Shown here: positions 58,001 through 64,000 of the stretch, one piece after another
Numbering within the stretch: the first letter of the stretch is position 1
Layout of the letters: each line of letters opens with the position of its first letter
From: Paenibacillus_G elgii_A
GTDB lineage: Bacteria > Bacillota > Bacilli > Paenibacillales > NBRC-103111
Reading direction: 5' to 3'
Length of the DNA: 64,000 nucleotides
Assembly (NCBI GenBank): GCA_042219835.1
Contig: JBHJMN010000002.1
Coordinates: 1-64,000 of the forward strand
Translations under genes and position numbers: made by a program
The notes under the pieces: generated by a model
What the model saw: the letters and a program-made list of their open reading frames with translations, nothing else
Database searches by the model: none
Told to the model about the DNA's origin: nothing

Positions 58001-61000
58001 CATCGAATACGCCAGCGCTCTGTATGACCGGGCTACTGTACAACGGATGGGAAGCCATTTTGCGCAAATTCTCGAGATCATTGTGAAGGAGCCGCAGACG
58101 GATCTTCAGTCGATGGAAATCATTACGCCGCGGGAGAAAACGCAAATTCTCGAAATCTGGGGCAATACTGAAGCGGACTATCCGCAAGCAAAGACGATTC
58201 ACCAGCTGTTCGAGGAGCAGGCGGAGCGTACGCCGGAGCAAACGGCGATCATCTACGAGGGAGAGCGGCTGACATACCGGGAGCTGAACGAACAAGCGAA
58301 CCGATTGGCGCGAGTGTTGCGAGCGGAAGGCGTGGAAGCCGAGCAGAAGGTCGGGCTGATGGTCGAACGCTCTCTGGAAATGATGGTAGGGGTGTACGGC
58401 ATCCTGAAAGCCGGGGGTGCGTATGTGCCGATCGATCCTTCACTGCCGGAAGAACGCATCCGCTTTATGCTGGAGGATTCGGGAGCGAAGGTGCTGTTGA
58501 TGCAGGGTCATTTGCAGGAGCGCGTATCGTTCGACGGCAAACGGGTCATTCTGGACGCGGAAGAAAGCTACACTGAAGACGGAGCGAACCTGGAGCCGGT
58601 TGCCGGCCCGCGCAATGTGGCGTACGTGATCTATACGTCAGGAACGACGGGCAAACCCAAAGGCGTCATGGTCGAGCATCATTCGGTGATCAACCGGTTG
58701 ATGTGGATGCAAAAAGCATACCCGATCGCTTCGGGGGATACGATACTGCAAAAAACGGCAATCACGTTTGACGTATCGGTGTGGGAGCTGTTCTGGTGGT
58801 CATGGGTAGGGTCGAAAGTATGCCTGCTGCCGGTCGGAGGAGAAAAGAATCCGGAGGAGATCGTGGAAACGGTCGCCCGGAATAACGTGAGCACCCTGCA
58901 TTTTGTGCCGTCGATGCTGGACGTGTTCCTGGAATATGTCGGTTCAACCGGAGGGAAAGCAAGCGGCAAGCTGGCGTCGTTGAGGCAAGTATTTGCGAGC
59001 GGAGAAGCGCTGACTCCAGCGCATGTGTCGAAGTTCCGACGGGAAATTGGCGACACGAGACTGATCAACTTGTATGGCCCGACGGAGGCGACAGTTGACG
59101 TTTCGTATTATGAGTGCACAGCCGGGGAGTTAAGCGGAACGGTGCCGATCGGCAAACCGATCGACAACATCCGGTTGTATATCATAGGAGAAGGAAACCA
59201 GGGTCTGCAGCCTGTGGGTGTGGCCGGAGAGTTGTGCATCGCAGGTGTCGGGCTGGCGCGTGGATATTTGAACCGGCCGGAGCTGACGGAAGAGAAGTTT
59301 GTGAACCATCCGCTGGTGCCGGGAGAGCGGATCTACCGGACAGGGGACTTGGCGAGATGGCTGCCGGACGGCAATATTGAGTACCTTGGGCGGATCGACC
59401 ATCAAGTCAAAATACGTGGCTACCGGATCGAGCTGGGTGAGGTCGAGGCGCAGTTGTTGAAATTGGCGCCGGTACAGCAAGCGGTCGTGATAGCGCGGGA
59501 AGACGGAAGCGGTCAAAAGCAGCTTTGCGCATATATCGTGGCGGAACAGCAGATGACGGTAAGCGAGCTGAGGGGAGAACTGTCGCGGGAACTGCCGGGG
59601 TATATGATTCCGTCGTACTTTGTGCAGTTGGAGCAGATACCGCTGACCCCGAACGGCAAGATCGACCGTCAGGCGCTGCCTGCCCCGGCGGAAAGCTCAC
59701 AGCCGGAAAAGGTCTACGCGCCGCCCAGGACGGCGGCCGAGCAAGCTCTGGCGTCAGTATGGCAGGCCGTATTGGGAAGCGAACGGGTCGGGATCACCGA
59801 CAATTTCTTCGATCTGGGCGGTGATTCAATCAAGGCGATTCAGGTGGCTTCCCGAATGCTTCAAGCAGGGTACAAGCTGGAAATGAAAACTTTGTTTTCG
59901 TATCCGACGATAGCCGAGCTGAGCGGATATCTGTCGTTGGTCGGCCAATTGGCAGACCAGGGCGAAGTTACCGGGGAAGTGAAGCTCACCCCTATCGTGC
60001 AATGGTTCTTCGAGCAGCAGTTCGACAAGCCGCATCATTTTAATCAGGCCGTCATGCTTTATTGCGAGCAAGGCTTTGACGAAACGGCGCTTCGTCAAGT
60101 GATGAAGACAATCGCCGAACATCACGACGCGCTGCGCATGGTATTCGAACAAACCGAAGACGGCCGCTATATCGTGGTAAACCGTGGTGTAAACGAAGGC
60201 GAGCCGTACAGCATGGACGTATTCGATTACCGGGGAGAACCGGCTTGCGCGGAAACGATCGAAGCGAAAGCGACCGAACTCCAAAGCGGCATCGTCGCAA
60301 GCCGGGGACCGCTCATGAAAACGGGCTTGTTCCGCTGCGACGACGGAGACCACCTTCTGATCATCATTCATCATTTGGCGGTGGACGGGGTATCGTGGCG
60401 TATTTTGCTGGAGGATATCGCGATCGGCTACGAGCAAGCCTTAAAAGGAGAGGCGATTCGCCTTCCGCATAAAACGACCTCGTTCCAAGTTTGGGCGGAG
60501 CGGCTATCGCGTTATGCGAAGGGGCCGGAAATCGAGAGCGAACGGGCGTATTGGCTGCAAATCTCTCAAGCCGGGTATCGTTCGCTGCCCAAGGATGACG
60601 AGAAAGCTGCGCAGCAGCCGCTGCGGATGGGCGAAAACGAAAGCATCAAGGTTAGGTTAACGGCGCAAGAAACCGAACGATTGTTAAAGCAGGCACACCG
60701 CGCTTATAATACGGAAGTATACGATTTGCTGCTGACGGCGCTGGGCATGGCTGTCCATGCTTGGACCGGCATGGAGCAGGTACTGGTCAATTTAGAAGGC
60801 CACGGCCGGGAAGATATTTTGCCCGAAACGGACATTACGCGCACGGTCGGCTGGTTTACAAGCCAGTATCCGGTTGTCCTTAAGGCGGGGTCCGGCTGGA
60901 CTGTATCCCAACGGATCAAGGAGGTCAAGGAAGGGCTTCGAGACATCCCCAATAAAGGGATCGGTTACGGGATTCTCCGTTATTTATCCGAATCTCAAGG

Positions 61001-64000
61001 AGAAAATCCGTTCGAGATCGAGCCGGAAATCAGCTTCAACTACCTGGGCCAATTCGATCATGACCTGGAGCAGGGCGTGATCCGGATCTCGCCATATTCC
61101 AGTGGGGTATCGGTGAGCGAAAGCAGCGCGTTCAAGCATCCGCTGAGCGTGAGCGGGACGATTATGGCCGGCGTGCTTGTGCTGGACGTCCGTTACCATG
61201 CCAAGGTGTACCGCAAAGAAACGATGGAGCGTTTGGCCGCCTTGCTTAAGGAAAGCCTGCAGGAAGTGCTCGCGCATTGCGTCGGAAAAGAGCGGCCGGA
61301 GTTGACGCCAAGCGATGTCCTGTTCAAGGGGCTGACTGTGGAAGAACTGGATTGGATCGTGGAACATACGCAGGATACGGGCGAAATCGAAAACATATAC
61401 GAGATGACTCCGATGCAAAAAGGCATGATGTTCCACCATCTCATGGAGCCGGACTCAAGAGCATACTTCCAGCAAGCGGTATTCGAGCTGTCGGGAAGCT
61501 TGGACACGCGGTTGTTCGCGGAAAGTCTGGAGCTGCTGACGCAGCGGCATGAGACGCTTCGGACCAATTTCTACAGCGTATGGCAGAAAGACCCGCTGCA
61601 GATTGTTTTCAGAACGAAGCGGAGCGAGGTATGGACGGAAGATCTTCGCAGCATGGAAAAAGCGGAGCGCGAGCGGTATATCGCAGCTTTTGTCGACAAA
61701 GACAAGGCGAGAGGGTTTGATCTCGCGAAGGATGCGCTAATCCGCGTAGCGATACTGCGTACCGGCGACGAAGCGTACCGCTTCGTTTGGAGCTTCCATC
61801 ACATTGTGATGGACGGGTGGTGCTTGCCGCTGATTACCAATGAAGTGTTCGGCGCTTATTTTGCGATGCTGAAGCAGCGGCCTCCGGTATTTGCCGAGGT
61901 GTCGCCGTTTCGCCGCTATATGGAATGGCTGGAACGGCAAGACCGCCAAAAAGCGGCTGCGTACTGGCGGGATTATTTGGCGGGATACGAGCAACGTACA
62001 CTACTTCCTAAAACCTCCGCCGCAACCCAGACAGAAGGCTATGTGCTGGAGCAGCTTATTGGGGACTTGGGCACGGACTTGACCCGCAAAATCCATCAAG
62101 CGGCGAAAAAACATCAGGTGACGGTGAATACCTTGATGCAAGTGGCGTGGGGGATTATCCTGCAAAGATACAATGGCAGCCGGGACGTTGTATTCGGCAG
62201 CGTTGTATCGGGAAGACCGGAGGAAATACCGGGGATTGAGCGGATGATTGGGCTGTTTATCAACACCGTTCCGGTACGTGTGCAGACGGATGAGGACCAA
62301 ACTTTTGCCGACGTTTTGAAGCGGAACCAAGAGCAGGCCTTGGCGTCGCATGCGTACGATACGTATCCGCTGTACGAGATTCAAGCGCATTCCGGACAGA
62401 AAATGAATTTAATTTCACACATTATGATATTTGAAAACTATCCCGTGGAACAGCAGATAGAGCAAGCGGGAAGCGACGACCGGGAGCCGTTTGAGATCAG
62501 CAACGTCCATATGTTCGAGCAGACGAATTATGATTTTAACCTGATCGTCATGCCGGGCGAAACGATCAAGGTTTGCTTCCGGTACAACGCGCTCGCTCAT
62601 GACCGGGCAAACGTCGAGCGGATTCGGGGGCACCTGATTCATATGCTTGAGCAGGCCGCCGGCAATCCGGAAATGCTTGTGAACGAGTTGGAGATCGTAA
62701 CGACGCAGGAAAAAGCGCAGATGCTCGAAGTATGGGGCGAAGCCCGGGCAGATTATCCGAAGGACAAGGCCGTTCATCAGCTGTTCGAGGAGCAGGCCGA
62801 ACGTACGCCGGAGCGGATAGCGGTGCTGTTCGAGGACGAGCGGCTGACATACCGCGAGCTGAACGAGCGGGCGAACCGTCTGGCGCGGACGCTGCGCGCT
62901 GAAGGCGTTGGCGCGGATGTGCCTGTAGCGATCATGGTCGACCGCTCGCTGGAGATGATTGTCGGCATCTACGCGATTCTGAAGGCGGGCGGCGCTTACG
63001 TGCCCATCGATCCGGAGTATCCGGCGGAGCGTATCCGCTATATCGTCGAAGATTCCGGAGCCCGGTTGCTGCTGACACAGAGCCGCTTCCTGGACCGCGT
63101 GCCGTCGGAGCTGGAAGGCCGAGTTCTTGATTTGAACGAGGAGGCGGTTTACGCCGAAGATGCGACGAATCTGCCTCTTGGTTCCGGTCCGCGCGATATG
63201 GCTTACGTGATCTATACGTCGGGCTCGACCGGCAAACCGAAAGGCGCGGCGATCGAGCATCATTCCGTACTCAATCGTATCCTGTGGATGCATGAGCGCT
63301 ACCCGATTGGCGAGGCGGACGTGATTCTGCAAAAAACGACCTTTACGTTCGACGTGTCGGTGTGGGAGCTGTTCTGGTGGGCGATAGCCGGCTCAAGCGT
63401 CTGCCTGTTGACGCCGGGCGAAGAGAAAAATCCGGAGCTTATGTTGGAGGCGATCAGCCGTTATGGCGTGACCACGATGCACTTTGTACCGGCCATGCTT
63501 CATGCGTTCCTGGATTACGCGGAGCAGCAGCCGGAGCCAACGGTCACGGAACAAACGTCCAGCCTGCGCCATGTATTCGCCAGTGGAGAGGCGCTGCCGC
63601 CGCAGCACGTGGCCCGCTTCCAAGAGGCGATCGGCCGGGTGAACCGGACGCGGCTGATCAATCTGTACGGACCGACGGAAGCAACGGTGGACGTGTCGTA
63701 CTTCGATTGCGAGCCGGATGAGTCCTATGCAGTGATTCCAATCGGCAAGCCGGTGCACAATACACGGCTGTATATCTTGAAGGAAGGCACGGAGCAGCTG
63801 CAGCCGGTCGGTGTGGCGGGCGAGCTGTGCATCGCCGGGGTACAGGTGGCAAGAGGCTACTTAAACCGTCCGGAATTAACAGCGGAGAAGTTTACGGCTG
63901 ATCCATTTGTGGCAGGGGAGCGGATGTACCGAACGGGAGACTTGGCACGCTGGCTCCCGGATGGGAACATAGAGTATTTAGGCCGAATCGACCATCAAGT
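46044..64000 (+). CDS. Nonribosomal peptide synthetase, N-terminal part (locus B), 3' truncated by window
   Basis: Open for 5,985 codons to the window end; AGGAGG lies 11 bases before the ATG. Module 1: lipo-initiation-like C (HHIVFDG 46449-46469), A, PCP (Ser 49059-49061), E. Module 2: DCL C (HHIIMDG 51021-51041), A, PCP (Ser 53586-53588). Module 3: LCL C, A, PCP (Ser 56691-56693). Module 4: LCL C, A, PCP (Ser 59826-59828), E. Module 5: DCL C (HHIVMDG near 61797), A reaching about motif A8. Codes I read: DMKDIGVVDK (Glu/Gln-like), DAWTIAAICK (as GrsA Phe), DGFFLGVVYK (Ile), DVWHFSLVDK (Ser), DVWHFSLVDK (Ser). C types agree with the E domains. Inferred: acyl-D-Glx-Phe-Ile-D-Ser-Ser, continuing. 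FFDLGGDSI PCPs precede both E domains, as is usual. No break in frame was found. Confidence 0.95.
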   Translation, partial: MNEFQLFPLTNAQQRIWYTELLYPNTTVSLFSGISKMQGRLNFEVFKHSINKLVEHYDSFRIRITSENGQPRQYVVPYLETDFEYLDISDFESADQAEQWLRNHRQKPLELFDSPLYDFVFIKMNEEEYWFNMKFHHIVFDGISIDIFVEKITEYYLDLMNGAEPGKEEAHSFIDYIQTEKAYEQSERYEKDKAYWLEKFTRLPEATGFKTYNPLSLSTEAANKEFTVDPALYEELKAFCGSNNISLFHFFMAAMAVYMHKVTNLQDVTIGTAYANRTTKKEKSTIGMFVSTVVARSFVDSDMDLLSFIHQVSKEQLSILRHQKYPYNKLIQDLRGVHPNVDVLRLFGIFMEYRQMNWGDMDGIKTEVEFDFGGEEVNDLVVRVVEMLDDHKLVLHMEYRTHLFEDNEVERIVRHLLAIAQCMVRTPEQKIGDVSLISEAEKHTILTQFNDTSANYPQKTVYRLFEEQAERAPDKPAVVFEGNRLTYGELNERANRVARVLRGWGVGADSPVAILVERSLEMVVGMLAVLKAGGAYVPIDPQYPEDRIRFMLEDSGAGVLLTQSRWTGQTFFPEQVLCLDDAGLYEGPAADGANLEPVSAPEHLAYMIYTSGTTGKPKGVMVEQRSVVNFVLSLYEPLYAAHPEYQHMAQLAPYVFDMSVKPIYGALLMGRTLHIVPEDTRMDGGKLLEFFREHAIDITDATPTYLSILVQCAPFGGSLRVKHFIVGGEALSTKVVRSLWSAFGEQVKITNVYGPTECTVDSTIYEVVPERLAEAMDAVPIGRPLPNQKLWILDAKQRLLPIGVAGELYIGGAGVARGYNRRPELTAEKFIANPFAEGERMYRTGDLARWLPDGNIEYLGRIDHQVKIRGYRIELGEVEVKLLKTAAVQEAVVLAQEDGHGQKYLCAYFVADTVLTASELRGRLAQELPGYMIPSYFVQLSRMPLTPNGKIDRKALPAPSGGLQTGAEYAAPQTKTEQTLASVWEGVLGSGKIGIRDNFFDLGGDSIKAIQVSSRMLQAGYKLEMRDLFKYPTIAELSLHVQTVNRIAPQEAITGATELTPIQRSFFAQSSADLHHYNQAVMLYREGGFEIKALRQVMKKIAEHHDALRLVFRQSERGYEAWNRDIGEGELYSLEVMDCRGLENSAAAIEAKANEIQSGINLTEGPLMKLGLFQAEAGDHLLIVIHHLAVDGVSWRILFEDIATGYEQARNGQAIRFPYKTDSFRSWAKQLSIYAGGPALERERAYWRQIEQTDTIRLPKDYEQDNARVEDSETVTAQWTAQETEQLLKKAHQVYNTEMNDLLLTALGMAVRKWTGSERVLVNLEGHGREPIIPDIDVTRTVGWFTSIYPIVLDMGTDREVSSLIKRVKEGLRQIPHKGIGYGILKYLSASQEESGYAITPEIGFNYLGQFDQDLNHNELRSSPFSPGASVSGKRLRKHVLDMNGMVSDGALALTISYSVKQYRRETMERLCGLIRESLCEVIAHCVAKERPELTPSDVLLKGITMEQLEQLAAQTRNVGEIENVYGLTPMQKGMLFHSLLEPSSTAYFEQAMFELQEEDFDPDGFAQSFDALVQRHAVLRTNFYSAWDDQPVQVVYRSRKTEFYYEDVRGIEETHREAYIEAYAAKDKARGFNLAQDVLFRMSILRTGETSYRHLWSFHHIIMDGWCMPLIAREIFEHYAALRQQRQPKLAQALPYSQYIEWLERQDEESSSKYWKELLDGYDQHPVLPQAKLSNHVEIYAREQINCDLNEKLSKRLEDVAKRQQVTVNTLMQAAWGIVLQRYNNMQDVVFGSVVSGRPAEIPGIESMIGLFINTIPVRVRTERDSTFAEVLQRIQEQALASHAHDTYPLFEIQANTEQKQNLVTHIMVFENYPMERQMEQAGSGDQADFEILSISMFEQTNYDFNIAVIPGKKIRISFQYNALVYEQEAVERMQGHLLHVIEQIAADPQIRVSELELVTPQEKILLLEAWGGVKAEYPQENTIHRLFEEQVERTPERVAVVYEGNRLTYRELNERANRLARTLQAEGVQAEQLVGLMVERSLEMIVGIFGILKAGGAYLPIDPEYPEERIRYMLDDSGAQLLLTQRRLRERVAFAGRQLFLDEEETYAREEAAADLTAVVGPDNLAYVIYTSGTTGQPKGVLVEHRGLCNLKPFFERMLQVKEDDKVVQFASFSFDASCWETLMALFTGASLYIPASSTILDYSLFERFMNENGITTATLPPAYAIYLEPDRLPALTRLITAGSSSSAELVQKWKERVLYFNAYGPTEDSICSSIWFYSSGSPVPGSVPIGRPVTNHRLYILDANDRLVPAGVAGQLCTAGVGLARGYLNRDDLTAEKFASSPFDAGERMYRTGDLARWLPDGNLEYLGRIDHQVKIRGYRIELGEIEASLMSVEGVQEAIVTAREEENGQKQLCAYVVAKEQLSGSGLREALSRKLPGYMIPAYFVQLEHMPLTPNGKIDRKALPAPEESLRTEHVAPRTAVEAQLAHIWQEILGHSNVGVKDSFFDIGGHSLRATVLASRIRKEMNGDLALREIFQASTIERMAQLLESRERTAYASIPVAAESEYYPVSSAQKRLYVLSQLEGGELSYNMPGVLMVEGPLDRERVEETFRQLIRRHEALRTSFETVDGEPVQRVHPEAAFAVEYAQAKEEETEWRLRAFIRPFDLGQAPLLRVGLVELGPERHLLLFDMHHIVSDGVSMGILIEEFNRLYEGKEVPALRIQYKDYAVWQQEELSGERLSRQEAYWLDVFRGGAPVLDMPTDYARPALQSFEGDRIAFTISKEQGEGLKRLAAQTGSTLYMVLLAAYTTLLYKYTGEEDIVVGTPIAGRQHADLGSVIGMFVNTLAIRNYPAGQKSFRDYLEEVRETLLKAYENQDYPFEALVERLDVRRDLSRNPLFDTMFVLQNTEREQQTIDGLKFQEHPFEHPVTKFDLTFSMTEEAGALACRIEYACGLFNKRTIERMADHFGQLIGAIVNNSQAKLSELEMITPQEKALLLEAWGDAKAEYPREKTIHRLFEEQAERTPEQVAVMLGEDGLTYRELNEKANRLARTLRAEGVQAEQMVGLMVERSLEMIVGMLGILKAGGAYVPIDPDYPEERIRYMLDNSQAKLLLTQKHLQAKAEFAGRVLDLADERNYHIEKNNLDQPGRSDSLACVMYTSGSTGRPKGNLTMHYNIVRVVKETNYIRFTKNDRILQLSSFSFDGSTFDIYGALLNGATLMLINRDQMLDARELSLVLKEKRITKCFVTTALFNTLVDIDVDCFETVETLLFGGEKASIGHVQKAFERLGPGRLVNVYGPTESTVYATYYPIDRLYPDISTIPIGKPIGNTSVYVLDQERRLQPIGVPGELYIGGDGLARGYWNLHELTEEKFVSSPLVQGGKLYRTGDLVRWLEDGNIEYLSRIDEQVKIRGYRIELGEIEASLMSVEGVQEAIVTAREEENGQKQLCAYAVAKEQLSGSGLREALSRKLPGYMIPAYFVQLEHMPLTPNGKIDRKALPAPEESLRTEHVAPRTAVEAQLAHIWQEILGHSNVGVKDSFFDIGGHSLRATVLASRIRKEMNGDLALREIFQASTIERMAQLLESRERTAYASIPVAAESEYYPVSSAQKRLYVLSQLEGGELSYNMPGVLMVEGPLDRERVEETFRQLIRRHEALRTSFETVDGEPVQRVHPEAAFAVEYAQAKEEETEWRLRAFIRPFDLGQAPLLRVGLVELGPERHLLLFDMHHIVSDGVSMGILIEEFNRLYEGKEVPALRIQYKDYAVWQQEELSGERLSRQEAYWLDVFRGGAPVLDMPTDYTRPALQSFEGDRIAFTIGKEQSEGLKRLAAQTGSTLYMVLLAAYTTLLHKYTGQEDIVVGMPIAGRQHVELGSVMGMFVNTLAIRNYPAGQKSFRYYLDEVRETLLKAYENQDYPFETLVNRLDVRRDLSRNPLFDTMFILQNAERREQDFEGLHFKPAPFRHEVAKFDLTFNVTVEGETLVCSIEYASALYDRATVQRMGSHFAQILEIIVKEPQTDLQSMEIITPREKTQILEIWGNTEADYPQAKTIHQLFEEQAERTPEQTAIIYEGERLTYRELNEQANRLARVLRAEGVEAEQKVGLMVERSLEMMVGVYGILKAGGAYVPIDPSLPEERIRFMLEDSGAKVLLMQGHLQERVSFDGKRVILDAEESYTEDGANLEPVAGPRNVAYVIYTSGTTGKPKGVMVEHHSVINRLMWMQKAYPIASGDTILQKTAITFDVSVWELFWWSWVGSKVCLLPVGGEKNPEEIVETVARNNVSTLHFVPSMLDVFLEYVGSTGGKASGKLASLRQVFASGEALTPAHVSKFRREIGDTRLINLYGPTEATVDVSYYECTAGELSGTVPIGKPIDNIRLYIIGEGNQGLQPVGVAGELCIAGVGLARGYLNRPELTEEKFVNHPLVPGERIYRTGDLARWLPDGNIEYLGRIDHQVKIRGYRIELGEVEAQLLKLAPVQQAVVIAREDGSGQKQLCAYIVAEQQMTVSELRGELSRELPGYMIPSYFVQLEQIPLTPNGKIDRQALPAPAESSQPEKVYAPPRTAAEQALASVWQAVLGSERVGITDNFFDLGGDSIKAIQVASRMLQAGYKLEMKTLFSYPTIAELSGYLSLVGQLADQGEVTGEVKLTPIVQWFFEQQFDKPHHFNQAVMLYCEQGFDETALRQVMKTIAEHHDALRMVFEQTEDGRYIVVNRGVNEGEPYSMDVFDYRGEPACAETIEAKATELQSGIVASRGPLMKTGLFRCDDGDHLLIIIHHLAVDGVSWRILLEDIAIGYEQALKGEAIRLPHKTTSFQVWAERLSRYAKGPEIESERAYWLQISQAGYRSLPKDDEKAAQQPLRMGENESIKVRLTAQETERLLKQAHRAYNTEVYDLLLTALGMAVHAWTGMEQVLVNLEGHGREDILPETDITRTVGWFTSQYPVVLKAGSGWTVSQRIKEVKEGLRDIPNKGIGYGILRYLSESQGENPFEIEPEISFNYLGQFDHDLEQGVIRISPYSSGVSVSESSAFKHPLSVSGTIMAGVLVLDVRYHAKVYRKETMERLAALLKESLQEVLAHCVGKERPELTPSDVLFKGLTVEELDWIVEHTQDTGEIENIYEMTPMQKGMMFHHLMEPDSRAYFQQAVFELSGSLDTRLFAESLELLTQRHETLRTNFYSVWQKDPLQIVFRTKRSEVWTEDLRSMEKAERERYIAAFVDKDKARGFDLAKDALIRVAILRTGDEAYRFVWSFHHIVMDGWCLPLITNEVFGAYFAMLKQRPPVFAEVSPFRRYMEWLERQDRQKAAAYWRDYLAGYEQRTLLPKTSAATQTEGYVLEQLIGDLGTDLTRKIHQAAKKHQVTVNTLMQVAWGIILQRYNGSRDVVFGSVVSGRPEEIPGIERMIGLFINTVPVRVQTDEDQTFADVLKRNQEQALASHAYDTYPLYEIQAHSGQKMNLISHIMIFENYPVEQQIEQAGSDDREPFEISNVHMFEQTNYDFNLIVMPGETIKVCFRYNALAHDRANVERIRGHLIHMLEQAAGNPEMLVNELEIVTTQEKAQMLEVWGEARADYPKDKAVHQLFEEQAERTPERIAVLFEDERLTYRELNERANRLARTLRAEGVGADVPVAIMVDRSLEMIVGIYAILKAGGAYVPIDPEYPAERIRYIVEDSGARLLLTQSRFLDRVPSELEGRVLDLNEEAVYAEDATNLPLGSGPRDMAYVIYTSGSTGKPKGAAIEHHSVLNRILWMHERYPIGEADVILQKTTFTFDVSVWELFWWAIAGSSVCLLTPGEEKNPELMLEAISRYGVTTMHFVPAMLHAFLDYAEQQPEPTVTEQTSSLRHVFASGEALPPQHVARFQEAIGRVNRTRLINLYGPTEATVDVSYFDCEPDESYAVIPIGKPVHNTRLYILKEGTEQLQPVGVAGELCIAGVQVARGYLNRPELTAEKFTADPFVAGERMYRTGDLARWLPDGNIEYLGRIDHQ
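53169..54344 (+). repeat. Intragenic repeat, copy 1
   Basis: 1,176 bases covering the end of A2 (from A8), PCP2 and the first half of C3. Matches copy 2 at an offset of exactly 3,105 bases with only two substitutions that I found, one silent (53294) and one Val to Ala (near 53302). Similarity continues at a lower level to about 54900. Confidence 0.95.
56274..57449 (+). repeat. Intragenic repeat, copy 2
   Basis: Second copy, covering the end of A3, PCP3 and the first half of C4. The A-domain cores upstream of each copy are different (Phe and Ile codes), so only the junction region is shared. Confidence 0.95.

Noticed and set aside
55299..58295. Long minus-strand frames (463 and 350 codons) inside the locus B NRPS, one of them partly duplicated at 53034-53585
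   Set aside because: Antisense shadows; their duplication follows from the NRPS repeat and is not independent evidence of a gene.
46044..64000. Naming a known lipopeptide (polymyxin, fusaricidin, tridecaptin, iturin or paenibacterin types)
   Set aside because: The predicted residues and the upstream cassette do not match the sequences I remember for these compounds.

Overview
The window looks like chromosomal DNA of a Paenibacillus-type Gram-positive (Bacillota). Evidence: strong AGGAGG-type ribosome binding sites, frequent TTG and GTG starts, lipobox-bearing lipoproteins, a GntR/GH4/BadF sugar unit, rocF-rocD, and giant nonribosomal peptide synthetase (NRPS) genes. No rRNA, tRNA, CRISPR array, transposase or phage gene was seen.

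Layout. (1) 1-10.1 kb: the 3' end of an NRPS (locus A) and an MFS exporter. Visible NRPS order: end of A, PCP, C, a collapsed A remnant, PCP, E, C, A(Thr), PCP, and a terminal degenerate E/C-like domain with no thioesterase. (2) 10.2-16.3 kb: a DUF4097-type lipoprotein and a two-gene ABC exporter, divergent from a one-piece histidine kinase/response regulator. This is followed by an acyltransferase of the FabD/trans-AT type and a convergent YkgJ-like gene. (3) 16.5-25.2 kb: a sugar ABC importer without ATPase; a TetR/membrane-fusion/ABC-2 permease/secreted-protein operon; a decayed YdjC/ChbG fragment. (4) 25.3-28.6 kb: GH4 glycosidase and BadF-type sugar kinase, divergent from a GntR regulator with two matching palindromes between them. 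(5) 28.7-38.8 kb: mixed genes, namely an AraC regulator, SRPBCC protein, acyltransferase 3, an unknown basic-tailed protein, flavodoxin under a Fur box, a HAD phosphatase, acyl-CoA synthetase, arginase and ornithine aminotransferase. (6) 39.1-64 kb: a second NRPS operon (locus B) that runs off the right edge.

Locus B is the most unusual part. Six tightly packed genes (FabI-like enoyl reductase, acyl-adenylating ligase, aldehyde-dehydrogenase-fold protein, thiamine-diphosphate enzyme, FabF-like ketosynthase, FabZ-like dehydratase) precede an NRPS of at least 5,985 codons. The NRPS starts with a lipo-initiation-like C domain and has C-A-PCP-E, C-A-PCP, C-A-PCP, C-A-PCP-E, C-A modules. The specificity residues I read give D-Glu/Gln (tentative), Phe, Ile, D-Ser and Ser. 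My inference is a lipopeptide whose acyl starter is made or altered by the upstream cassette. The cassette has no ketoreductase, no free ACP and no thioesterase in view, and I do not recognise it as a described pathway.

Whether loci A and B make one product or two cannot be decided here. They lie on the same strand about 30 kb apart, separated by ordinary genes. Terminators are hairpins read by eye. Specificity codes come from manual alignment to GrsA positions, and all functional calls come from motifs without database searches.
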